A stretch of DNA of 7,315 bases from Thermoproteota archaeon (GCA_013152575.1 JAADGB010000020.1:1-7315), one strand, 5' to 3'. Positions 1-7,056 are shown, numbered from the stretch's first letter. Numbers and translations are program-made. Notes: generated by a model from the letters alone, not told the origin.

Positions 1-2394
1 GTTCCCAGTATAGGTTTCTACCTTTATCTTGTGCATAGCCTCGATATCTCTTATAGCGGCCGACATCTCTTCAGGCACATATACTACTGCATCCTCGATG
101 GGGTCCACGAGCTTTAGACCTCTCTCCCTCTTGTATCCCCAGATAGCCTTGTTTAACTCGATAGTCTTTAGAGCCAGTCTAGCTAGCTTTTCCCTCTCCT
201 CACCAGTATACATCGGCTCGGGGTATCTCTGTAGGTGTACGCTTACGCCGTATAGCTTCCTGAAGGCATAATCGGTTACGAATGGCATTATGGGTGATAG
301 GGCGATTAATGTTCGCCTGAGCATGATGTGGAGCGATGCCCAAGCACTCTTTTGTTCATCACCGCTATACTGGGAGTCTCTGTTATAGGCACGATTCTTA
401 GCCAACTCGACGTAGTGTGACGCATAGATATCCCATGCGAACTCGTATAGTTTCGTTATGGGTACATAGACGTCTAAACCGGAGTATGCCTCGTCTGCCT
501 CTTCAAGGTACTTGTCTTGCAGGGCGATGAAGGCCCTATCGATGAGTTCAAGCTTGTAGTCTTCTGGCTCTGGGAAGGCTGATACAAACCTGGCAAGGTT
601 CCAGAGCTTTGTTACGAAGTTTCTACCAGTCTTTATCTTGTTCTCGTCGAATCTATAGTCATAGCCGAGCTTAGCGGCTATCGCCGACCAGAACCTGAAA
701 GCGTCTGCTCCATACTGGTCTATAACGGGGTCTGGGTCGATTACATTGCCTAGTGACTTGTGCATCGGCCTGCCCTTCGGATCTAGACCCATACCAGTTA
801 TTCTCACCCATCGGAAAGCTTTCTTGCCGGTCAACTGGTATACTCTTAGCAGGCTGTAGTAGAGCCAGGTTCTTATGATGTCTTGCCCCTGCGGGCGTAG
901 CGTGTTTTTCATTGCCTTCTCGAAGAATTTCTTGTCGTTCATCCATCTTGTAACGTATAGCACGCTTAGGCTTGAGTCAAACCATGTATCGAATACCCTC
1001 TTCTCTCCTTCCAGGTACTCTTTTGGAGCTCCACAGTTGGGGCATTTGTCCCAAGGTGGATCCATTTTCCATGGTTGGTAATACCTGCCTGGCTCCGGGA
1101 CAAGCTTACTACCACACTTCTTACAAGTCCATAATGGGATCTCGGTCGCATAGTACCTGTCCCTCGAAATAGGCCAGTCCATCGAGATACTGTCGATCCA
1201 GTCGTAGAGCTTCCTTCTATGCATCTCTGGCTTGAAGTCTATCTCGGAAGCGATCCTCCTAATATCATCCTTATACTCCATCTGCTTCAAGAAATACTCC
1301 TTCCTGTAGATTATCTGGAGCGGCGTCTTACATCTCCAACAAATTGGCACCTTATGGATAATCTTCTCCTTCTTGACTAGAAGACCCTCCTTCTCCAGCA
1401 TTTCAACTATCTTCTTTCTCGCCTCGTCAACCTTCAAACCAGCAATAGGGCCGGCCTCAGACCTCATGGAACCATCGGGGTCTATCAACCATTTCGGCTT
1501 CAAGCCGAGTTCATTGAATAGCCTTACGTCCTCCTCGTCACCGAAACTACAGATCATCATTAAACCAGTTCCATAATTTGGATCCACAGCTGGATGCTCG
1601 ATAATATCCACTTCGTGACCATAAATTGGAGCAATAGCCTTCTTACCCTTCAATCCCTTGTACCGCTCATCCTCCGGGTTATATGCTAGGGCTGCGCAGC
1701 CCGCCAGCAACTCGGGCCTAGTCGTCGCTACTACGAGATCCCTGCCGTCGTCCTTCAGCTTGTAGATTATGTAGTAGAGGTATCCCTCTTCCTCCCTATG
1801 CTCTACCTCTGCCTCGGCCAGAGTGGTCCGACACCTGGGGCACCATCTCACTGGCCGGAAGTCTTCATAGATCAATCCCTTCTTGAACAATTCTATGAAG
1901 GAGGCCTGGGTCAATACTCTGTAATTTGGACTATCCGTACCATCCCTCCAATAGTCGAATGAGCATCCCATCCTCCTCCAGACTCCCACGATCTCGCTCT
2001 CAGCTTTATCCAGGAACTCTCTACATAGGTTTAGGAACTTCTCGCGGCCCTCAGGAGTTTTAGCCATCTCATGCGCGTATACACCATAAGTCTTCTCTAC
2101 CTGGACCTCTACCGGTAACCCATTCCTATCGGCATAAAATGGTACGATTACGTTGTATCCCTTCAACCTGAAGTATCTTGCAACCATGTCGATCTGAGCA
2201 TAGTGTGCAGCGCCAGCAACATGCCATTTACCACTAGCGTATGGAGGCGGCGTGTCTATAGCAAGTATAGGTCTCGGATCATCCGCGTCGAATGATGGCT
2301 TGTATATTCCCTCTTCGTCCCAAGTCTTTATCAATTCCTTCTCTATCTCAATGGACCATCTCTTCTCCTTAATCCTAGGCTTGAAGCTCGACAT
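1..2394 (-). CDS. valS: Valyl-tRNA synthetase, 3' end missing
   Basis: This class I synthetase charges tRNA-Val with valine and hydrolyses mischarged threonyl-tRNA in an inserted editing domain; it acts in the cytoplasm. The 798 codons seen run in frame to the window edge. The ATP-binding HIGH signature reads HVAG at residues 58-61, within TPPPYASGKWHVAGAAHY, and the KMSKS loop reads MHKSLGN at 544-550. Both are divergent, but H58, K546 and S547 are kept. Four CxxC pairs (C185/C188, C352/C355, C424/C427, C451/C454) fit zinc-ribbon insertions of archaeal ValRS. The editing domain spans roughly 215-330, with TTRPELLAG at its start and GTGLMMICSFGDEEDV later. The anticodon-binding helical domain begins near 600. 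The start is firm: an in-frame TAG lies two codons upstream (2398-2400), and GGGTG sits 6 bases before the ATG. Archaeal ValRS is about 800-900 residues, so probably little is missing. IleRS is the main alternative and fits less well. Confidence 0.95.
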   Translation of the reverse strand, partial: MSSFKPRIKEKRWSIEIEKELIKTWDEEGIYKPSFDADDPRPILAIDTPPPYASGKWHVAGAAHYAQIDMVARYFRLKGYNVIVPFYADRNGLPVEVQVEKTYGVYAHEMAKTPEGREKFLNLCREFLDKAESEIVGVWRRMGCSFDYWRDGTDSPNYRVLTQASFIELFKKGLIYEDFRPVRWCPRCRTTLAEAEVEHREEEGYLYYIIYKLKDDGRDLVVATTRPELLAGCAALAYNPEDERYKGLKGKKAIAPIYGHEVDIIEHPAVDPNYGTGLMMICSFGDEEDVRLFNELGLKPKWLIDPDGSMRSEAGPIAGLKVDEARKKIVEMLEKEGLLVKKEKIIHKVPICWRCKTPLQIIYRKEYFLKQMEYKDDIRRIASEIDFKPEMHRRKLYDWIDSISMDWPISRDRYYATEIPLWTCKKCGSKLVPEPGRYYQPWKMDPPWDKCPNCGAPKEYLEGEKRVFDTWFDSSLSVLYVTRWMNDKKFFEKAMKNTLRPQGQDIIRTWLYYSLLRVYQLTGKKAFRWVRITGMGLDPKGRPMHKSLGNVIDPDPVIDQYGADAFRFWSAIAAKLGYDYRFDENKIKTGRNFVTKLWNLARFVSAFPEPEDYKLELIDRAFIALQDKYLEEADEAYSGLDVYVPITKLYEFAWDIYASHYVELAKNRAYNRDSQYSGDEQKSAWASLHIMLRRTLIALSPIMPFVTDYAFRKLYGVSVHLQRYPEPMYTGEEREKLARLALKTIELNKAIWGYKRERGLKLVDPIEDAVVYVPEEMSAAIRDIEAMHKIKVETYTGN

Positions 2395-2400
2395 AGACTA

Positions 2401-2408
2401 CACCCTTC
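2401..2408 (-). promoter_or_regulatory. Ribosome binding site of valS
   Basis: On the minus strand this reads GAAGGGTG, ending 6 bases before the ATG at 2394. The GGGTG part matches the archaeal anti-Shine-Dalgarno sequence (consensus GGAGGTGAT). It implies that valS is translated from a leadered mRNA, which agrees with the AT box lying about 70 bases upstream of the start codon. Confidence 0.55.
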
Positions 2409-2463
2409 AATATCACGTTGTTCCAGCAACCAGTGGCCGAGACAAGAATTTGAGAGTCTTCCC

Positions 2464-2472
2464 TTATTAATT
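2464..2472. promoter_or_regulatory. AT-rich TATA-like box between divergent genes
   Basis: TTATTAATT on the plus strand, AATTAATAA on the minus strand, is the only strong AT-rich box in the 106-base gap. If it is a TATA box, a transcription start about 26 bases away would fall near 2494 on the plus strand, only some 7 bases before the ATG at 2501, giving a nearly leaderless mRNA. On the minus strand it would fall near 2442, giving valS a leader of about 48 bases that contains its ribosome binding site. The plus-strand ORF has no Shine-Dalgarno before its ATG, which agrees. Use in both directions is inferred from position only. Confidence 0.4.
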
Positions 2473-2500
2473 GGAACGATGAGACTCACTCTTAGCCTGG

Positions 2501-2923
2501 ATGAGGAGGTTGGAGGAGGAGTACAAGCAAGCCTACATAGTAGTCTGCCTATTTGCATTCCTAGTAGGAGCTACGATCGGATATGTATCGGGGCCACTAG
2601 GCTCTAGCATCCTCGTAGACTTGGCCATATTGTTCTACGCCATACTCTTGACGGTCGCACCCCAGATAAGGTGGGTGGGGATCTCGCTAGCTGCCGGCAC
2701 ACACATTGCCGCGCTACTCTCATACTTCTCAAACCCCATTCCCCTACCCTTCATAATACTAGAGAGAAACAGTCACGGATACACGCTTAGCATCGACCTT
2801 GTACAAGCCGTGATCTTCTACGAGCTACTATTTGAATATAGGAAGCCTGGAACCGGGGAGAAAACTCTAAAAAGCCCTGTTGATAACGCCCGTGATGACG
2901 GGATCCCAGAGAAGCCGCCGTAG
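2501..2923 (+). CDS. Small predicted multi-pass membrane protein, unknown function
   Basis: I do not recognise this 140-residue protein. A charged N-terminus (MRRLEEEYKQ) is followed by three hydrophobic stretches at about 11-29, 34-52 and 56-75, and a weaker one near 97-113. A hydrophilic tail of about 27 residues, rich in charge and proline, ends in EKPP. No signal peptidase site, cysteine cluster or enzymatic motif is visible. Codon use (ATA, AGG, CTA) fits the neighbouring genes and supports real coding. No in-frame upstream start is better, and the ATG lacks a Shine-Dalgarno, so translation is probably leaderless from the AT box at 2464-2472. The stop codon TAG at 2921-2923 lies inside the downstream tRNA gene, and the tail codons also carry the presumed tRNA promoter. 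The gene diverges from valS but has no obvious functional link to it. Confidence 0.7.
   Translation: MRRLEEEYKQAYIVVCLFAFLVGATIGYVSGPLGSSILVDLAILFYAILLTVAPQIRWVGISLAAGTHIAALLSYFSNPIPLPFIILERNSHGYTLSIDLVQAVIFYELLFEYRKPGTGEKTLKSPVDNARDDGIPEKPP
2864..2873 (+). promoter_or_regulatory. Possible TATA box of the tRNA-Glu gene
   Basis: ACTCTAAAAA lies about 45 bases before the mature tRNA 5' end. A start about 26 bases downstream would fall near 2895, giving a short leader for RNase P to remove. The box sits inside the last codons of the membrane-protein gene, so tRNA transcription could be independent of that gene. This rests on position and AT content only; read-through from the upstream promoter is the alternative. 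Confidence 0.4.
2889..2902 (+). other. Short hairpin in the tRNA 5' leader region
   Basis: CCCGT and ACGGG form a perfect 5-bp stem around the tetraloop GATG, 11 bases before the mature 5' end of tRNA-Glu. It lies in codons of the membrane-protein tail and roughly at the predicted tRNA transcription start. It overlaps GTGATGA, a perfect box C motif, but no box D (CTGA) follows within 100 bases, so it is not called a C/D guide RNA. It may be chance. Confidence 0.25.
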
Positions 2924-2991
2924 TATAGCCCGGCCCAGTATGCGGGCCTCTCGAGCCCGTGACCCGGGTTCAAATCCCGGCGGCGGCACCA
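2914..2991 (+). tRNA. tRNA-Glu (anticodon CTC), CCA end encoded
   Basis: This tRNA delivers glutamate at GAG codons. A full cloverleaf can be drawn. The acceptor stem GCCGCCG (2914-2920) pairs with CGGCGGC (2981-2987). The D arm has G18-G19 in the loop AGCCCGGCCCA and a 4-bp stem with two G-U pairs. The anticodon stem CGGGC/GCCCG (2943-2947, 2955-2959) encloses the loop CTCTCGA, giving anticodon CTC at 2950-2952. A four-base variable loop is followed by the T arm CCGGG-TTCAAAT-CCCGG. The discriminator A is 2988 and CCA is genome-encoded at 2989-2991. There is no intron. Every stem pair is intact and G+C-rich, as expected in a hyperthermophile. The first ten bases overlap the end of the upstream same-strand CDS. 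Confidence 0.96.
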
Positions 2992-2995
2992 TGCG

Positions 2996-3004
2996 CGGGC
3001 TCGA
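2996..3004 (+). other. Tract complementary to the tRNA-Glu anticodon arm
   Basis: CGGGCTCGA, 5 bases after the encoded CCA, is the exact reverse complement of TCGAGCCCG at 2951-2959, which is the 3' half of the anticodon loop and stem. It also repeats the 5' strand CGGGC of the anticodon stem. In an unprocessed transcript the two could pair and compete with the normal anticodon stem. It could be a decayed duplication or chance; a regulatory role is not shown. Confidence 0.3.
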
Positions 3005-3021
3005 AGGGGTCCCACCCCTTC
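3003..3021. terminator. Perfect hairpin between convergent tRNA-Glu and DHH genes
   Basis: GAAGGGGT and ACCCCTTC form a perfect 8-bp stem with a 3-base loop (CCC on the plus strand). It lies 11 bases after the encoded CCA of the tRNA and 14 bases beyond the stop codon of the phosphoesterase gene on the other strand, which suits a structure ending transcription or protecting 3' ends in both directions. Neither side carries the T-run typical of archaeal terminators, so the terminator call is tentative. It could instead guide tRNA 3' trailer processing. Confidence 0.4.
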
Positions 3022-3035
3022 AATCCTTAACCAGA

Positions 3036-4100
3036 TTAGAATGAGTCGAGGTACCTCGAGGATCTCTTACGTATAAGCTCTACAACAGCCCTGCGAAGCG
3101 ACTTCTTCAACTCAGCAACAGTTACTGTATCCTCCACTCTAGCAACAGCAATATTGCCGTGTCCGCCTGTATCAACAACTATTCCCTGATTGTATAGTAT
3201 CTCGATGAGGTCCATCGCCTCACCGTGACCCGATCTTATAATCAATAATCGGCTTCCATCGCTTTTCTCCACAAGCAACGCAACAGGCATGTTAACTATT
3301 TTGAATATGGCTGATGCTAGGGCAGATGCACCCCTCTTCTTCCACTTGTCACGGGCATCTATGAACTTGAGATAACCTAGGTTTACGGCCGACATTGCCA
3401 ACTGTAGAGCTACGTCTTTCGTCTCCTTGTCGGCTTGCTCAGAGAGCTCGACTCCCGCTTCTACAAGGTTGACTTTCTCGTCTAGCTTCAATTTTATACC
3501 TGGATCCTCGAAGGGTAGGGGGTTCGCGATCCACTTCACATACTTCACCCAGGCTTCCTTGTTTCTAGTCTGATTGAGCATCTTGGATATCGACGCAGCC
3601 AGTGTGACGAGCTTCTTACTAACCTCTTCCTTAACGTGCCTCCTACCCCCTTCCAATACGGCGACTGCCGCTACAAAATCCCTCATACGTTGGGTTAGCT
3701 TGAGCCCCATCCCCTCGAGGAACCTCTTTATTATAACGGCTGATGACGATCGTCCAACAACGCCGAAAACGCCGTATTTCTCCTCTAGCTCAGCCATCTT
3801 CGATAGTGTTGACGAGTGATGGTCAAAGTAGTAGATTTTTGCATTACACTTCTCCTTCAAGTTAGCAATTACGGTTTCAACTTCCTGGGTTAATGGAATG
3901 TCAACTATAACGACCCGCTCCCAGCACTTATCCCCTACCTCTTCTATGATGCTCCTAGGCCCTGCTGGTATCAGGCAGACCTTCTCCTTCTTCTCAACTG
4001 GGAAAATACCTCTTTTCTCCTGAGCGAAATAGATTAGCGCTGCGCCTACCACTCCGTCGGCATCCCAATCTGCAATAACTGCTACCCTGCAGTCTTCCAT
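3036..4100 (-). CDS. DHH/DHHA1-family phosphoesterase (RecJ-like)
   Basis: This is a predicted metal-dependent phosphodiesterase of the DHH superfamily, which includes RecJ-type exonucleases, oligoribonucleases and cyclic-dinucleotide hydrolases. In 354-residue numbering, motif I is DWDADG (11-16), resembling the DYDADG of RecJ more than the NPDGD form of NrnA. Motif II has D67 in VVIVD, motif III is D93-H94-H95, and motif IV is the serine run at 118-120. The DHHA1 substrate-binding domain ends with GGHGN at 312-316. All expected metal ligands are present, so it is probably active, unlike the Cdc45-like archaeal RecJ homologues that lost them. It lacks the C-terminal domains of bacterial RecJ. 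It follows the helicase gene by 52 bases on the same strand. I prefer the ATG at 4100 with an upstream AGGAGAGTG; a TTG at 4142, 10 bases after the helicase stop, would add 14 residues but has no ribosome binding site. Substrate (DNA, RNA or nucleotide) cannot be told. Confidence 0.88.
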   Translation of the reverse strand: MEDCRVAVIADWDADGVVGAALIYFAQEKRGIFPVEKKEKVCLIPAGPRSIIEEVGDKCWERVVIVDIPLTQEVETVIANLKEKCNAKIYYFDHHSSTLSKMAELEEKYGVFGVVGRSSSAVIIKRFLEGMGLKLTQRMRDFVAAVAVLEGGRRHVKEEVSKKLVTLAASISKMLNQTRNKEAWVKYVKWIANPLPFEDPGIKLKLDEKVNLVEAGVELSEQADKETKDVALQLAMSAVNLGYLKFIDARDKWKKRGASALASAIFKIVNMPVALLVEKSDGSRLLIIRSGHGEAMDLIEILYNQGIVVDTGGHGNIAVARVEDTVTVAELKKSLRRAVVELIRKRSSRYLDSF

Positions 4101-4107
4101 TCCCTTA

Positions 4108-4116
4108 CACTCTCCT
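4108..4116 (-). promoter_or_regulatory. Ribosome binding site choosing the ATG of the DHH gene
   Basis: AGGAGAGTG on the minus strand lies 7 bases before the ATG at 4100 and supports that start over the TTG at 4142, which has no such site. The spacing from the GGAG core is somewhat long (11 bases). Confidence 0.55.
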
Positions 4117-4145
4117 GTGGATAAGTCTCGTTTATAACCCAACCG

Positions 4146-4152
4146 AATATAT
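4146..4152 (-). promoter_or_regulatory. Possible internal promoter of the DHH gene
   Basis: ATATATT directly follows the helicase stop codon. A start about 26 bases downstream, near 4123, would leave a leader of some 23 bases containing the AGGAGAGTG site. A second AT box, GGTTATAAA around 4131-4139, would start transcription after that site and fits less well. The gap is unusually long for a tightly coupled archaeal gene pair, which is why a separate promoter is considered. No direct evidence. Confidence 0.3.
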
Positions 4153-7056
4153 CTAGTGTGGTTTGGATCTCGCCCGTATCCTCTTCTTCACGACGTCCCA
4201 GTACTGTCTATTGGCGGCATACTCCTCCATTGCCTTAAGCAGCTGCTGGTAGAATGCTCTTTCACCCCGACTTACAAGATCCGCCAACAGGCGTTTCGCC
4301 CTTGAAGGACCGACTCCGAACGACATTAGTGCTTCAACGACATAACGCCCCAGGCCCTGGCCAGCATAATTGAGGTATATCATGGCCCTCTCCTTCACTT
4401 CTCTGGCCAGCTTCTTCTCCTCTCCCTTCAGCCGCTCTCCCTTCCTGAGCTTGCTATACGCTGTGAGAAGCCTCTCGCCATACTCTGTTGATGGTAATGG
4501 GGCTATCGCCAGCGCACCACAGTATGGGCATCGGGGCTTCTTCTCTATCTCCGAGGCCCTAATCCTCCAGTTCCTCCCACAAGATACACATACAAGGACT
4601 ACCTCCCTTCTCCCTATACTCTTCTTAATCGACTCGATTATCTTGTCCATCGCTATCTTTGTCACCTTGACTGCAACGTCTCTCTTCACATAGGGGTTAT
4701 CGAGGACCTCTCTGGTCAAGGGAGAAGGCTCGTCGAGTTCTACGACGTGGATCTCACGCAGCCTGTCGAGATACTCGTTTAAGGCGTCCAAATCTATCTT
4801 CTCCTGTAATATCTCTCTTATGGTTTCTATCTCGACTACACTGCCCCTTAGATTCTCTGCCAACCGGCGGGTAAAGTCAAGCGGCAATCTCTTGTCAGGG
4901 TCTATTACTCCCATCCGCTTAGCGACTCTATTAAAGCGTATCAGATACGTCCTTGATCGTCTAACAGCGTCTTGAAGCAGGGCTAGTCTTTCAGCCCTAT
5001 CCATTCTCGCGGCTTTGGCCAATGCCCTCTCTACTAGTTCCCCTGGGACGGTTGTTGGAGCCCTAAACACTATAGCATAGGGGATATAGTCGAATTCCAC
5101 TCGCACATCCTTCTCCATAAGCTTGGAGATCAAAAGGGCTAATGCGAGGTTTCCATTGCTTCCCAGACAGGCGTGAAGGATACTCATTCCCTTCGTGTAT
5201 TCTATAACAGCGTTGAATGGGTGCAGTATTGGCTTACCATACTTTTCAATAGTCTCTGAAATAATCGACCAGAACCTCTCAGCATATTCTACCGGTATCT
5301 TTCTATGCTCTAGTGCACGAATACAGTCTTCCCTGTCATACTGGCAGAGCGTGATTATCGAGCAGACTTCCCTGGCTACTTTATAGCTGACCGGGATTAT
5401 CTCGCCCTCCCATGAGGGGACAAGGGCATCCTCCACTAGAAGCGGGACGGCCTCAATCTTTCCCTTCTCATAGTCTATTGAAACAGCTTCCCATACCTTG
5501 CCACCCAGCACGAATCTGAATCTGCCTGTATTCTCGGCTTTCAGCAGATTCGCCTCTATGAACCTCTCGCTTACTTCACCGACTTTTGTACCCGTTGCTA
5601 TATCATATACTGAGAAGGATGTTTCGTCTGGAATCATTGATACCCTGTAAAAGTATGACAGGGTCCTCCGACCCATCCGGGCTCTATTAGCCTCGTAATC
5701 ATATCTTATTACTCCGACCGAGTCAAGATGGTCTAGTATCGATTCGAGTTCCTCCCTCGATAGGCTAGCCAGGGATCCGCTCTTGGTCAGTAGCTTGTGA
5801 ATCCTCTCCACACTAGTCTCTCTCGATTCAATGACTATACCTGCCGACTGGTGGGCTGCAACATCGTATGAGTTCCTTGGAAATCTAAGATCCTCGAGGT
5901 GACCTGTTTCGGTTCTTACACCGATAATGCCCGACTCAAGCGACTCGTAGATGTTTGAAGACGTTACAATCACTCCACGGCTAGTCTCACCGAGACGGTG
6001 GCCAGCTCTGCCCGCGCGTTGAGTCATGGCAATAACCTGTCTGGGCGACATGAATTGGATAACGAGGTCTACTGCTCCTATGTCTATACCCAGCTCCATG
6101 CTCGAGGTCGCTATCAACGCTTTTACTCTGCCCTCCCTGAAGTCTCTCTCTGCATTCTCCCTGATCTTTCTGGCTAGGCTCCCGTGATGAACCTCTATTC
6201 TATAGTTTTTCTTTTTAGAATTGAAGTATTTAATTAGACTGTTGGCCAGCTTCTCGGCCGTGGCTCTGGTATTAGTAAATATGAGGACGGAGCCTTTGGT
6301 CCCATCGATTAACTTCGCTATACGTTCAACAGAGCCCTCCCAGAACTTACTATCCTCGAGAATCTCCACGGCAATGCTATACCTCTTCGATGATCTATCC
6401 TCGACTATCTCAACGAATCTACCATAAGCGAGCATAACAGCTGCTTCTCTCAACGAGTTCCGCGATAACGTGGCCGATAATCCTATCCGTTGAATCCTTT
6501 TCTTAGACAAGTCCTGGAGTCTCTCAAGCACGACTGAAAGTTCGGCTCCCCTCTTACTATCAAGTAACTCGTGTACCTCGTCAACTATAACCCAGGAGAC
6601 GTATCTAAACACCTTCTCTCTTTGACTGATGGACAACAATAGGTTTAGAGACTCGGGAGTTGTAACGGCGATGTGTGGAGGATCCTGTAGGAACCTCCTC
6701 CTATCCGATTGAGTAGTATCACCGTGTCTTAGGAGGACCTTGAGCCCCAACTCCTCTGCTAGTCGAGTTATCCTAATCGTAACATCACGATTCAATGCGC
6801 GGAGCGGGGTGATGTAGAGGATTCTAACCCCGCCGTGATCCTCCCCTTTATCTATCTCCTCCAAGAGCATTGAAAGTACAGGGAATAAGGCGGCCTCGGT
6901 TTTACCACTACCAGTAGGGGCCGATATTATCACGTGCCTACGGGTCAATATAACTGGTATAGCCTTCTCTTGGATAGGCAGCAATTCACGGTATCCCAGC
7001 CTGACTGCTACCTCCCTTACCTTCGGGTGTAGTAGATCCATCGAGTCGCCTTTCAT
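4153..7056 (-). CDS. lhr: Lhr-type superfamily 2 ATP-dependent helicase
   Basis: This is a large helicase of the Lhr family, which in archaea unwinds or anneals DNA and RNA-DNA hybrids and is tied to repair and RNA metabolism. In 967-residue numbering the RecA1 domain has a Q motif-like LLPIQEKAIP (25-34), Walker A APTGSGKT (46-53), TPLRALNRD, TTPESL, DEVH (159-162) and SAT (194-196). RecA2 has LIFTNTR (258-264), SSMELGIDIG (318-327) and QRAGRAGHR (346-354), the last two typical of Lhr. A winged-helix and Lhr-core region follow to about 720. The C-terminal part has a CVSCG/CPYCG zinc knuckle (C823, C826, C843, C846), a helix-hairpin-helix-like GVGPSRAKRLL near 914-924 and a basic tail. ATG 7056 is preferred because GGAAGGTGA precedes it; ATG 7080 (975 residues) and ATG 7041 are alternatives, and an in-frame TAA at 7087-7089 bars anything longer. 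It heads a probable operon with the phosphoesterase. Confidence 0.93.
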   Translation of the reverse strand: MKGDSMDLLHPKVREVAVRLGYRELLPIQEKAIPVILTRRHVIISAPTGSGKTEAALFPVLSMLLEEIDKGEDHGGVRILYITPLRALNRDVTIRITRLAEELGLKVLLRHGDTTQSDRRRFLQDPPHIAVTTPESLNLLLSISQREKVFRYVSWVIVDEVHELLDSKRGAELSVVLERLQDLSKKRIQRIGLSATLSRNSLREAAVMLAYGRFVEIVEDRSSKRYSIAVEILEDSKFWEGSVERIAKLIDGTKGSVLIFTNTRATAEKLANSLIKYFNSKKKNYRIEVHHGSLARKIRENAERDFREGRVKALIATSSMELGIDIGAVDLVIQFMSPRQVIAMTQRAGRAGHRLGETSRGVIVTSSNIYESLESGIIGVRTETGHLEDLRFPRNSYDVAAHQSAGIVIESRETSVERIHKLLTKSGSLASLSREELESILDHLDSVGVIRYDYEANRARMGRRTLSYFYRVSMIPDETSFSVYDIATGTKVGEVSERFIEANLLKAENTGRFRFVLGGKVWEAVSIDYEKGKIEAVPLLVEDALVPSWEGEIIPVSYKVAREVCSIITLCQYDREDCIRALEHRKIPVEYAERFWSIISETIEKYGKPILHPFNAVIEYTKGMSILHACLGSNGNLALALLISKLMEKDVRVEFDYIPYAIVFRAPTTVPGELVERALAKAARMDRAERLALLQDAVRRSRTYLIRFNRVAKRMGVIDPDKRLPLDFTRRLAENLRGSVVEIETIREILQEKIDLDALNEYLDRLREIHVVELDEPSPLTREVLDNPYVKRDVAVKVTKIAMDKIIESIKKSIGRREVVLVCVSCGRNWRIRASEIEKKPRCPYCGALAIAPLPSTEYGERLLTAYSKLRKGERLKGEEKKLAREVKERAMIYLNYAGQGLGRYVVEALMSFGVGPSRAKRLLADLVSRGERAFYQQLLKAMEEYAANRQYWDVVKKRIRARSKPH

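Noticed and set aside
671..946. Minus-strand ORF of 91 codons and several plus-strand ORFs between 29 and 2470
   Set aside because: They overlap the continuous valS reading frame, have no matching domains and read as shadows.
2892..2898. GTGATGA, a perfect box C motif, suggesting a C/D box guide RNA overlapping the tRNA leader
   Set aside because: No box D (CTGA) occurs within the next 100 bases, and the motif lies in the loop and stem of a small hairpin inside coding sequence.
2818..3015. Minus-strand ORF of 65 codons across the tRNA, containing RRRDLNPGHG
   Set aside because: This peptide comes from reading the antisense of the tRNA T arm and acceptor stem, a well-known false gene pattern; there is no ribosome binding site or codon bias.
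2992..3035. tRNA 3' flank as a remnant of a second tRNA or an integration site (TTCAATCC resembles a T loop)
   Set aside because: The resemblance covers only a few bases, no cloverleaf can be drawn, and no integrase or direct repeat of the tRNA 3' end is present.
4370..4693. Plus-strand ORF of 107 codons antisense to the helicase C-terminus
   Set aside because: It is serine- and leucine-rich, as expected from the antisense of a charged helical protein, with no promoter or ribosome binding site; the helicase frame is clearly the coding one.
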